Assembly: GCA_036752905.1 (NCBI GenBank)
Contig: DAIORT010000014.1
Coordinates: forward strand, 1-34,000
Direction of reading: 5' to 3'
DNA: 34,000 nucleotides
Origin: UBA4877 sp002399345
GTDB lineage: Bacteria; Bacillota; Thermoanaerobacteria; Thermoanaerobacterales; UBA4877
How positions within the stretch are numbered: the stretch's first letter is position 1; every line of letters begins with the position of its first letter. The position numbers and the translations under genes are program-made. Shown piece after piece: positions 7,330 to 14,400 of this stretch. Below the pieces are notes generated by a model. It did no database searches. It saw only the letters and a list, made by a program, of their open reading frames with translations, and was not told where the DNA came from.

Positions 7330-7689
7330 ATGGCTAGAATAAAAACAGGTAAAACAGCGCATAAGAGACACAAAAAGATATTAAAACTGGCCAAGGGCTA
7401 TTACGGAGCCAAGAGTAAGAGATACAGAATGGCCAACCAGGCGGTTATGAAGTCTCTTAATTATGCATATATAGGCAGGAAACTTAAGAAAAGAGATTTT
7501 CGCAAGCTTTGGATTACAAGAATAAATGCAGCGGCGAGGATGAATGGCATGTCTTACAGCAGGCTCATAAACGGTCTTAAATTGGCAGGCGTAAGTATAA
7601 ACAGGAAGATGTTAGCGGACTTAGCTGTTAATGATTCGGATGCATTTGCCGAGTTGGTTGCAGTAGCAAAAGAAAATCTTGATGCATAA
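7330..7689 (+). CDS. rplT: 50S ribosomal protein L20
   Basis: A 119-residue basic protein beginning MARIKTGKTAHKRHKKILK, with the L20 core AKGYYGAKSKRYRMANQAV and RKLKKRDFRKLWITRINAA. L20 nucleates 50S assembly on 23S rRNA. In Firmicutes it is also the autoregulator of the infC operon, through the leader noted at 6465-6560. AGGAGG lies upstream of the ATG. Two hairpins follow the gene. Confidence 0.98.
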   Translation: MARIKTGKTAHKRHKKILKLAKGYYGAKSKRYRMANQAVMKSLNYAYIGRKLKKRDFRKLWITRINAAARMNGMSYSRLINGLKLAGVSINRKMLADLAVNDSDAFAELVAVAKENLDA

Positions 7690-7714
7690 AGGCCCTTATG
7701 GCCTTTTTATTTTT
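7688..7714 (+). terminator. Terminator of the infC-rpmI-rplT operon
   Basis: AAAGGCC (7688-7694) pairs with GGCCTTT (7700-7706), with a 5-nt loop. A T-rich tail follows, right at the rplT stop codon. Confidence 0.82.
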
Positions 7715-7746
7715 GAGCATAAGCTAGAAGTCTTTATGCTCAAAAA
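7710..7746. terminator. Perfect 13-bp inverted repeat, second (bidirectional) terminator
   Basis: TTTTTGAGCATAA (7710-7722) and TTATGCTCAAAAA (7734-7746) are exact reverse complements around an 11-nt loop. T-runs lie on both strands, so it could stop transcription from either side. It stands directly behind the rplT terminator as a back-up. Confidence 0.7.
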
Positions 7747-7806
7747 TTTTTATATAAGTATTTATAAAATCCGGTAATAGAAAAAAACTGGGGAAAGGTG
7801 AAGAAA

Positions 7807-8577
7807 ATGAAAACCGTTTCGAGCAGTGGCAATCCATTAATTAAACATATTACATCACTTAAGCAAAAAAAATATCGATATGAATTTAACCAATATATTA
7901 TTGAAGGTGCAAAAAGCATAAGGGAAGCTACAAAATATGGCGCTAAGCTTGATTATATTTTAATAGATAAGGAGCAGCTAGAACTTATGCATGAATTCCA
8001 AGAATATCCCGGCGACGTTGTACTTGTTGAAAACAATATTTTTAAAAAACTAAGTGAGGAGAAAAATCCCCAGGGGATAATGGCCGTTGCACGTTTTTAT
8101 TCCCATTCATTGGAGGATATTGCGGAGAACGGTAAGGCTTTTTTAGTACTTGACAGAATACAGGATCCGGGCAATATGGGCACGCTTATAAGGTCGGCAG
8201 ATGCCTTTGGCGTGGACGGCATACTACTATCTTCAGGCTGCTGTGATGTTTATAGTCCCAAGGTGGTAAGGGCTACCATGGGATCAATATTTCATATACC
8301 GTTTGTTTATGAAGATATGGATAGTATAATGAATGCTATGTCAAAAAACGATGTATTTGTTATAGGCACCAGCCCTCATGCTGCTGAGGTTATAAAAGAT
8401 GCGGATATTAGGCTGCCGGCAGCGGTGGTGCTTGGCAATGAATCCGGGGGTATAGACGACAACATACTTTTGAAATGTGACGGCAAGGTAAAGATAGATA
8501 TGAAAGGTAGGGCGGAGTCACTTAACGTAGCAGTGGCTGGCTCAATAATTATGTATGAAATTTTTAAAACAATGTAA
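7807..8577 (+). CDS. SpoU/TrmH family RNA 2'-O-methyltransferase
   Basis: A 256-residue SPOUT enzyme that transfers methyl from SAM to a ribose 2'-OH in rRNA or tRNA. The N-terminal L30e-like substrate-binding domain (NPLIKHITSLKQKKYR) precedes the trefoil-knot catalytic domain. The three SPOUT motifs are LDRIQDPGNMGTLIRSADAF (catalytic Arg), VVLGNESGGI and MKGRAESLNVAVAGSIIMYE. This layout is typical of the 23S rRNA methyltransferase group (RlmB/YsgA-like); the exact target nucleotide cannot be read. The ATG at 7807, six bases after GAAAGGTG, is preferred over an in-frame GTG at 7798 that is part of the ribosome binding site. It is commonly found next to infC-rplT in Clostridia. Confidence 0.92.
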   Translation: MKTVSSSGNPLIKHITSLKQKKYRYEFNQYIIEGAKSIREATKYGAKLDYILIDKEQLELMHEFQEYPGDVVLVENNIFKKLSEEKNPQGIMAVARFYSHSLEDIAENGKAFLVLDRIQDPGNMGTLIRSADAFGVDGILLSSGCCDVYSPKVVRATMGSIFHIPFVYEDMDSIMNAMSKNDVFVIGTSPHAAEVIKDADIRLPAAVVLGNESGGIDDNILLKCDGKVKIDMKGRAESLNVAVAGSIIMYEIFKTM

Positions 8578-9112
8578 AATATAAAAGCATAAAAGCGGCG
8601 TCACACTGACCGACATTACGGAAGTATCTCAGATCTTACCTCTTCCAGTATGTTAGGTTATGTCGGCAGGATCTTACATATTTAATAATTATTTATATGG
8701 TATGACCCGATTTAGCATACATATCTGCAACCCTTCCTAAAATGACTTTTGTATTATATAAAAATATTTTGTTCACATTGGACATGACATTTCTTCCATT
8801 TTTAAGGAGAGAAACCGCTTCGCAGGTGGGATATGAGATCCCTCATATTTATTATTTACACATTATCGGCTATCCGATCTATAATACTCACCTCTATATA
8901 AAAAATCTTTCTTTGTTTACCCATTGGCACATTGCGATGTTTCGGGACAGCAGTTTTTCCGAATAGCAGCCTCACCTTTCGGTGATTATTTATATCAGAA
9001 TTTATAGGAATTTATATTAATAAGTTATTTCCACAGTATTTTAAGTCTTCTCTTATCGTAGACTTTTAACAGTTTACATATTAAAATCATATGTGAGAGA
9101 GGAATGGTATTC
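8578..9112. other. Gene-free interval with hairpins
   Basis: About 535 bases without a convincing gene on either strand. It contains a long imperfect hairpin (8606-8669, listed separately) and a perfect 7-bp hairpin ATATGAG/CTCATAT (8831-8837/8842-8848). A small TCACC-TTTC-GGTGA hairpin lies at 8972-8985. A 74-codon open frame at 8742-8966 has no ribosome binding site and a composition unlike the neighbouring genes. The promoter of the ECF operon must lie near the right end, but I see no certain -35/-10 pair. Confidence 0.6.
8606..8669. repeat. Long imperfect inverted repeat, possible structured RNA
   Basis: CTG-CCGACAT at 8606-8616 (one bulged A) pairs with ATGTCGG-CAG at 8660-8669. Inside it TACGGAAG pairs with CTTCC-GTA (one bulged A). 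The arms are interrupted only by a bulge on the 3' side. It starts about 30 bases after the methyltransferase stop and lacks a T-run, so it is not a classical terminator. It could be a small RNA, an mRNA-stabilising fold or a decayed mobile-element end. Confidence 0.45.
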
Positions 9113-9613
9113 ATGGATACGGATGCTTTCCAGGAAATTATTCAGAAATATGCAGGCAAAGTATATAATACTTGTCGCAGATTGATTGCAGGATATGATG
9201 CTGAGGATGTATCTCAGGAAGTTTTTATTAAAATTTATAAAAATATGAATAAATTCAAGGGGAACTCCAATATATCCACATGGATTTATAAGATTACGGT
9301 AAACACATGCAGAGAATACTGGCGGAAAAATAGCCGGCATGTAAAGATGTTGGAGCTTAAAGAGGATATAATTGAGCAAGACTCAAATATTGATGACGGA
9401 ATAATTAATAAGGAAATTAAGAAATATATATCTGAGGCACTGCTGTCAATGGATATGAATAAAAGAGCGGTAGTAGTATTGAGGGACATAAACGGTTTAA
9501 GTTATGAGGAGATATCTAAGATATTGGGTATTCCCATAGGGACGGTAAAGTCAAGAATTGCACGGGGAAGGGAATACATAAAAAAATTTTTAGAGGATCG
9601 GGAACTTTTATGA
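9113..9613 (+). CDS. ECF-type RNA polymerase sigma factor
   Basis: A 166-residue sigma-70 family protein of the extracytoplasmic function class. Region 2 spans roughly residues 8-72, with DAEDVSQEVFIKIYKN and the -10-contacting STWIYKITVNTCREYWRK. Region 4 is at about 105-160, with a helix-turn-helix YEEISKILGIPIGTVKSRIA that contacts the -35. The ATG at 9113 is nine bases behind GAGAGAGGA; the in-frame ATG at 9104 touches that sequence and is less likely. An anti-sigma factor gene follows within 40 bases, and a SIMPL-domain gene overlaps that one. The three probably form one stress-response operon. ECF operons usually activate themselves, but no matching promoter was certain here. Confidence 0.94.
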   Translation: MDTDAFQEIIQKYAGKVYNTCRRLIAGYDAEDVSQEVFIKIYKNMNKFKGNSNISTWIYKITVNTCREYWRKNSRHVKMLELKEDIIEQDSNIDDGIINKEIKKYISEALLSMDMNKRAVVVLRDINGLSYEEISKILGIPIGTVKSRIARGREYIKKFLEDRELL

Positions 9614-9650
9614 ACTTTATGCATCTAAATATATGAAAAGAGGGATTGAT

Positions 9651-10586
9651 TTGAACTGCGGACAGGTCAGAAAATATTTGCCTTTATATATAGACAGCGA
9701 TTTACCGGATGAAAAGGCATGTGAAATAGAAAAACATCTTGCCGGCTGTGAAAAATGCAGGGTGGAGATGGACAAGTACATAAGAATAAAAGAGGCCTTG
9801 GGCGGTTTAGAGGAAACACCTCTTCCCGATGGATATGAAGAACGGCTGGAAAAGAAAATGGATACCGAGAAGGAGGCCAGGCCGCTTTTGAAGTGGATCA
9901 CGGCAATTGTGGTGGCCGCGTCTATGTTTTTGGGAGCTCACATTGCAGATAGCGGAAGTGTAAGGGATAAACGTATAGTGAAGTTTATGCCGTCTGTAAC
10001 AAGTAAGGCTCGCAGTAATGATAATACCATCACAGAAAGATCCGAGGCAAAGAAACATACTCCGCAGTATTCCGAAAAAGATAAGGGAGGAACTAGAAGT
10101 AGTATAATAAAAAAACATTCTAAAAGACCTACTCTGTTTGATAAAATGTTTACAACTAATTTGCCGGATGCCCGAGATGACTCTAAGGCCAGCGAAGGTA
10201 ATGATATTGAGGAACAAAAAGAAGACGATAAGAAAGACAGTGTAAAAGACGACAATAACACAACTAATGGAACAGATAGCAAAAAAGAAAGTGAAACAGA
10301 CAATGTAAAAGATAATGCAAAGTATGCTGTAACGCCACATTTCTCTTTATATGGGTTCAAATCCGAAGAGGGTAACAATGACTCTACAATGGAAAAAACA
10401 CTCAAAAAATATGGTGCGGTAATCTTAAATACTTCGGAGAAAGACGGTAATGAAGTGATAACGGTGAAAGTGGATAAGGATAAGGAAGATGAACTTCTTA
10501 GTGAGCTTGGCATTGATGCCGATAAGGTGGATAGGGATAGCGAGGATAATTTAAAAATAATTATTGGGAGTGATAAGGATGAGTAA
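9651..10586 (+). CDS. Membrane anti-sigma factor with zinc-finger (ZAS) domain
   Basis: About 311 residues. The N-terminal cytoplasmic domain has the ZAS signature H29-x3-C33-x2-C36 (KHLAGCEKC) with a further Cys at position 3, which binds zinc and the ECF sigma factor. One membrane helix follows (about 81-99, LLKWITAIVVAASMFLGAHI). The outside part starts with a long low-complexity linker rich in Lys, Asp, Glu and Ser (about 105-225). It ends in a small folded domain (about 230-311) that I do not recognise. I chose TTG at 9651 because AAGAGGGA lies five bases upstream. The ATG at 9633 would add six residues and has no ribosome binding site. The outer domain could sense an envelope signal. 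Confidence 0.87.
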   Translation: MNCGQVRKYLPLYIDSDLPDEKACEIEKHLAGCEKCRVEMDKYIRIKEALGGLEETPLPDGYEERLEKKMDTEKEARPLLKWITAIVVAASMFLGAHIADSGSVRDKRIVKFMPSVTSKARSNDNTITERSEAKKHTPQYSEKDKGGTRSSIIKKHSKRPTLFDKMFTTNLPDARDDSKASEGNDIEEQKEDDKKDSVKDDNNTTNGTDSKKESETDNVKDNAKYAVTPHFSLYGFKSEEGNNDSTMEKTLKKYGAVILNTSEKDGNEVITVKVDKDKEDELLSELGIDADKVDRDSEDNLKIIIGSDKDE

Positions 10587-11319
10587 CAAACTGTACAAAA
10601 CAATCACCTTGGTTATGTTGGTTATGGCAATGCTTGGATTTTCCTTAATATCTAATGATTTATGGTCATCAAAGGTGGATGCGGAAGAAGTAAAAAATGT
10701 AATAACAGTAAACGGCAGGGGCTCCATAACGGCAAAACCTGATATTGCATATGTCAGCATGGGTGTAGATACCATAGGCAGTACGGCAAATCAAACCCAG
10801 AAGAAGAATGCTGCAGTAATGAATAAGTTGATTAAGACCCTTAAGAACATGGGGATTGATAAAGATGACATCAAGACTACGGACTATAATATATATACTG
10901 AACAAGATTATGATAAAAATACAAAAAAGAATGCAATTACCGGGTATCAGGTTTCTAATACCATGGAGGTAACGGTAAGAGATGTGAATAATGTGGGAAA
11001 TGTAATAGATAAGGCAGGAGAAGCCGGGGCCAACAAGATGTATAATATAAGGTTTGCAATATCGGATGACAGCAGTTATTATCAACAGGCTTTAAATATA
11101 GCTACAAAAAATGCCGAAAGCAAGGCAAAGGCCATAGCCAAAGGGTTAGGCGTGGATATCATAGGTCCTGTTAAGGTTACCGAGCAGAGTACGGGCGGTC
11201 CCGTTTTGTACAAAAACCTGGATGGCAAAATGATGCCAAAGGAGGCTGCAGCGGATACCTCCGTATTTTCCGGAGAGCTGGAGGTAAAGGCGGAGATAAC
11301 AATCGGGTACAGCTATTAA
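10579..11319 (+). CDS. Secreted SIMPL-domain (DUF541) protein
   Basis: A 246-residue exported protein. A hydrophobic signal segment (about 8-25, ITLVMLVMAMLGFSLIS) precedes a SIMPL domain that begins ITVNGRGSITAKPDIAYVSMGV. Mid-domain motifs include NAESKAKAIAKGLGVDIIGP and the C-terminal strand ELEVKAEITIGYSY. SIMPL proteins are periplasmic or surface proteins of unclear function, related to BP26 of Brucella and YggE of E. coli (oxidative stress). Its ATG overlaps the end of the anti-sigma gene by 8 bases, a clear sign of translational coupling. It is therefore likely part of the ECF regulon. A terminator follows at 11324. Confidence 0.9.
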   Translation: MSNKLYKTITLVMLVMAMLGFSLISNDLWSSKVDAEEVKNVITVNGRGSITAKPDIAYVSMGVDTIGSTANQTQKKNAAVMNKLIKTLKNMGIDKDDIKTTDYNIYTEQDYDKNTKKNAITGYQVSNTMEVTVRDVNNVGNVIDKAGEAGANKMYNIRFAISDDSSYYQQALNIATKNAESKAKAIAKGLGVDIIGPVKVTEQSTGGPVLYKNLDGKMMPKEAAADTSVFSGELEVKAEITIGYSY

Positions 11320-11323
11320 GTAG

Positions 11324-11351
11324 AATAGACCATAAAGGTCTATTTTTTTAT
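11324..11351 (+). terminator. Terminator of the ECF-anti-sigma-SIMPL operon
   Basis: AATAGACC (11324-11331) pairs with GGTCTATT (11337-11344), followed by a T-run. It lies five bases after the SIMPL stop codon. Confidence 0.87.
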
Positions 11352-11456
11352 GTCCATTTTTAATAAATTATATTTCACCAAAAGAAGGATTTATTAATTT
11401 TACGTCGAAATAAATAACCTGTCAAAAATAATAAAACAATTAAGGAGGAACAATTC

Positions 11457-12257
11457 GTGAAAAGATTTATTGCTGCTATTAGCGTATTGTTTTTAACATT
11501 GGCACTTATTGCAGGGTGTGGCAGTCAGCAGCCTCAGGATAAAAAGCCAGCGGAGAGCCCATCTCAAACTGTAAAGTTCAAAGATGGTATATACAGCGCA
11601 GAAGAAGCAAAATTTGATGAGCATGGCTGGAAAGCTGTTACTACAATAATAGTTAAAGGTGGCAAGATTGAAAGAGCTTTTTATGATGAGATAAATAATG
11701 ATAAACAAATAAAGAGTCTGGATCAGGAATATGCTACCAATATGAAGAAGCAAACAAAGGAAAATCCATTGGATGCTACTACAAAGCTGTCCGCATCACT
11801 TATAAAAAATCAAGATCCGGAAAAAATTGATGCCGTATCAGGTGCTACCGGTACATCCGATAGATTCAAGAATCTAGCAAAAAAAGCCTTAAAGGGCTCG
11901 CCTGAGGAAAAGAGTACCGGTGGTTTATATGACGGATTATACAAGGCACAGGCGAAAGACTTTGATGAGCATGGTTACAAGGCCTATGCCACGGTGATAA
12001 TTAATGATGGCAAAATTGTAAATACCTACTATGATGAACTAAATAAAGACACTGATACGTATAAAAGCAAAGATGACGATTATCAAAAGGATATGAAAGC
12101 AGGTTCGGGTGTGTCTGATAATGAGGCATATCTTATGCTGATTCATTCACTTGTTGACAAGCAGGATGTATCGAAGGTTGATGCCGTGACAGGTGCGACG
12201 TCCACAACGGATAATTTTAAAGAGCTTATGAACGAGGCACTTTCATTTGCAAAATAA
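11457..12257 (+). CDS. Lipoprotein with two FMN-binding domains (PplA-like)
   Basis: A 266-residue exported lipoprotein. The signal peptide ends in lipobox LALIAGC, with lipidated Cys at 21. Two homologous repeats follow, at about 40-147 and 156-266. Each starts with (Y)DG-Y-A-FDEHG-KA and ends with the flavinylation motif: DAVSGAT at 125-131 and DAVTGAT at 242-248. In this family ApbE links FMN covalently to the final Thr. Listeria PplA, also a lipoprotein with two such domains, carries electrons in extracellular electron transfer. No apbE, ndh2 or demethylmenaquinone genes are in the window, so a role in electron export is inference. The start is GTG at 11457, behind AAGGAGGA, and a terminator follows. 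Confidence 0.86.
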   Translation: MKRFIAAISVLFLTLALIAGCGSQQPQDKKPAESPSQTVKFKDGIYSAEEAKFDEHGWKAVTTIIVKGGKIERAFYDEINNDKQIKSLDQEYATNMKKQTKENPLDATTKLSASLIKNQDPEKIDAVSGATGTSDRFKNLAKKALKGSPEEKSTGGLYDGLYKAQAKDFDEHGYKAYATVIINDGKIVNTYYDELNKDTDTYKSKDDDYQKDMKAGSGVSDNEAYLMLIHSLVDKQDVSKVDAVTGATSTTDNFKELMNEALSFAK

Positions 12258-12273
12258 AAGAAATATACAAAAA

Positions 12274-12297
12274 GCATACCGTATGGGTATGTTTTTT
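12274..12297 (+). terminator. Terminator after the FMN-binding lipoprotein
   Basis: CATACC (12275-12280) pairs with GGTATG (12286-12291), followed by T6. It is 17 bases after the stop codon. Confidence 0.8.
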
Positions 12298-12380
12298 GTT
12301 ATAATGTTTAATAAGGGTTTGAGTTATGAGTACCATATTTTGTTTGTAATGCTTATTACATAAATGTAAGGGGACACGAC

Positions 12381-13442
12381 ATGAAAAAACTTTTTACGTA
12401 TTTGACTATGGTATTTATACTGTTGTCTCTGGTATCTTGTGGGCCGCAGGATAAGGCTTCCAAGCAAGATGAAGGCGCCGGGCCGGCTGAAAAATATACC
12501 GATATCAAAGGGAATAAACCCAAAAAAGAGCAAAAAGATATAGACTATAGCGCAGTAAAGCCCAACGAACTAGGGCAAGTAATGATATTAATGTATCACG
12601 ATATAGGCGATAAGGAGAGCGAATGGGTAAGGACACCTGATAACTTCCGTAAAGATCTCAAGACACTTTATGATAAAAAATTTAGATTGATCTCTTTAAA
12701 TGATTTTTTAGACGGCAATATTAAAACAGCAGCCGGATACACACCTGTGGTAATAACCTTTGACGACGGTGATCTTGGACAATTTAAGGTAAAAATGGCC
12801 GGCGGCAAGCCGCAGCCAGATCCTGACACGGCAGTGGGTATTTTAATAGATTTTTGTAAGGAACACCCTGATTTTGGCAGCTGTGCTACCTTTTATATAT
12901 ATCATCCGCTGCCTTTTAGAGAAAAGGAATATATTGATTATAAACTCAAGTTTTTAGTTGATAATGGTTTCGAGATCGGCAATCATACCGATACACATTC
13001 CAGTTTATCCAAGCTGGATGGTAACGGGATAGAGAAGGAACTGGGCTTAAACGTATGGCATACGCAAAGATATTTGCCGGGTTATAAAGTAAATACTTTA
13101 GCCCTTCCATATGGCAGCGTTGCCAATGAATATACAAAGTACCTTTTAGATGGCAGGTATGAGGATACCGTTTATCACAACAAGGCTGTTTTATTGGTTG
13201 GAGCAAACCCTGCTAAATCTCCATACGATGCGGAGTTTGATAATATCAAGCTGCCACGGATCAGGGCAAGTGAGATGGATGTCGAGGGTTTTGGTTTATA
13301 TGACTGGATTAAATATTTTAATAAACATCCCGATAAAAGATATATATCCGATGGTGATCCAGATACCATTGTAATACGCAAAGGTATGGAGGATAATATA
13401 AGAAAAGGTGAGTTTGGAAACAAAAAAATAATTTCATATTGA
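12381..13442 (+). CDS. Polysaccharide deacetylase (NodB domain) lipoprotein
   Basis: A 353-residue exported lipoprotein: the signal peptide ends in LSLVSC with lipidated Cys at 20. After a hydrophilic linker comes a carbohydrate esterase family 4 domain. Motif 1 is VITFDDGD (catalytic base D128, metal ligand D129), motif 2 is GNHTDTHSSL (metal ligands H202 and H206), and LALPYGS resembles motif 3. Such enzymes remove acetyl groups from peptidoglycan or other surface glycans at the outer face of the membrane. An insertion between motifs 1 and 2 (about 131-170) makes it longer than a minimal NodB domain. It is a separate unit from the gene before it. The ATG has AAGGGGA 8 bases upstream. Confidence 0.9.
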   Translation: MKKLFTYLTMVFILLSLVSCGPQDKASKQDEGAGPAEKYTDIKGNKPKKEQKDIDYSAVKPNELGQVMILMYHDIGDKESEWVRTPDNFRKDLKTLYDKKFRLISLNDFLDGNIKTAAGYTPVVITFDDGDLGQFKVKMAGGKPQPDPDTAVGILIDFCKEHPDFGSCATFYIYHPLPFREKEYIDYKLKFLVDNGFEIGNHTDTHSSLSKLDGNGIEKELGLNVWHTQRYLPGYKVNTLALPYGSVANEYTKYLLDGRYEDTVYHNKAVLLVGANPAKSPYDAEFDNIKLPRIRASEMDVEGFGLYDWIKYFNKHPDKRYISDGDPDTIVIRKGMEDNIRKGEFGNKKIISY

Positions 13443-13454
13443 TGCAAATATTTT

Positions 13455-13472
13455 TTGATAAATTATTAACAA
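13455..13472. promoter_or_regulatory. Putative Rex operator upstream of crt
   Basis: TTGATAAATTATTAACAA matches the Rex consensus TTGTTAANNNNTTAACAA at 13 of 14 fixed positions. It overlaps the predicted -35 element of the butyryl-CoA operon. Rex is the NADH/NAD+-sensing repressor known to act on crt-type operons in clostridia. The rex gene itself is not in the window. Confidence 0.72.
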
Positions 13473-13494
13473 ATATAATAAATTGTGTTATCAT
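13466..13494 (+). promoter_or_regulatory. Predicted promoter of the butyryl-CoA operon
   Basis: TTAACA (13466-13471), a 17-nt spacer and TATCAT (13489-13494), each one base off the sigma-A consensus. The -35 lies inside the Rex-like site. A perfect palindrome TTGTTATATAACAA (13511-13524) lies just beyond the expected start point. Confidence 0.55.
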
Positions 13495-13510
13495 ATAGAT
13501 ATAACATAGT

Positions 13511-13524
13511 TTGTTATATAACAA
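13511..13524. promoter_or_regulatory. 14-bp palindrome near the crt start point
   Basis: TTGTTATATAACAA is a perfect palindrome. It has Rex-like half sites (TTGTTA) but only a 2-bp spacer, where Rex needs 6. It may be a second, differently spaced operator or a site for another regulator. It lies 22 bases upstream of the crt start codon. Confidence 0.45.
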
Positions 13525-13546
13525 TTGATGGAAAGGAGAGATAAAG

Positions 13547-14326
13547 ATGTGGGAGAATGTTGCTCTGGAGAAAAAAGATAAAACGGCTGTTCTATCCGTT
13601 AACAGACCTAAGGCATTAAACGCTCTGAATACTGCCACACTGTTGGAGATGGAGGAAGCCTTATGTGAAGTTGATAAGGACAGTGATATAAAGGCTCTCA
13701 TCGTGACCGGAGGGGGAGACAAGGCTTTTGTTGCCGGGGCAGACATTACTGAGATGAAGGATAAAAATGCAATGGAAGGTAGAACGTTTTCAAATCTTGG
13801 CCATAAGATTTTTACTAAACTACAGGATATGCCTATTGTTACTATAGCAGCAGTAAACGGTTTTGCACTGGGTGGTGGATGTGAGCTTGCCCTTGCTTGT
13901 GACATTAGGATAGCAAGCAATAAGGCCAAGTTTGGCCAGCCCGAGGTTACCCTGGGTATTATACCGGGGTTCGCCGGTACACAGAGGCTTGCCAGAGCAG
14001 TTGGCCTGGCCGCTGCCAAAGAACTCATATTTACAGGCACTCCAATAAATGCACAGGAGGCACTACGGATCGGCCTGGTAAACAAGGTAGTTGAACCTGA
14101 CAAACTTATGGATGAGGCGAATGCACTGGCGGCTAAGATATCATCCAATGCACCCATAGCCATTAAACTTGCTAAGCAGGCAATAAACAAGGGAGCAGAT
14201 GCAGATCTGAACACTGCAATGGCCTATGAGGCGGAAGCATTTGGTTTATGCTTCGCTACTGAAGACCAAAAGGAAGGTATGACTGCCTTTACAGAAAAAC
14301 GAAAAGCAAAGTTTGAAAACAAGTAA
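13547..14326 (+). CDS. crt: Crotonase (3-hydroxybutyryl-CoA dehydratase)
   Basis: A 259-residue enoyl-CoA hydratase-family enzyme that converts 3-hydroxybutyryl-CoA to crotonyl-CoA. The oxyanion hole elements are AFVAGADITEM (about 60-70) and NGFALGGGCELALACD. The two catalytic glutamates are E113 (GGGCE) and E133 (GQPEVTLG). Its place as first gene of a run with hbd, thl, bcd and etfBA defines the substrate as C4 rather than long-chain. Start ATG at 13547, behind AAAGGAGAG. The promoter region upstream has a Rex-like operator. Confidence 0.95.
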   Translation: MWENVALEKKDKTAVLSVNRPKALNALNTATLLEMEEALCEVDKDSDIKALIVTGGGDKAFVAGADITEMKDKNAMEGRTFSNLGHKIFTKLQDMPIVTIAAVNGFALGGGCELALACDIRIASNKAKFGQPEVTLGIIPGFAGTQRLARAVGLAAAKELIFTGTPINAQEALRIGLVNKVVEPDKLMDEANALAAKISSNAPIAIKLAKQAINKGADADLNTAMAYEAEAFGLCFATEDQKEGMTAFTEKRKAKFENK

Positions 14327-14400
14327 TTTATAATATCTGATTATACGTTTTAATTTATTTTGATATATAAACATAACATTAATGAATAGGGGGTCATTAT

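Noticed and set aside
8742..8966. 74-codon open frame in the gene-free interval
   Set aside because: It has no ribosome binding site, unusual composition and no recognisable motif.
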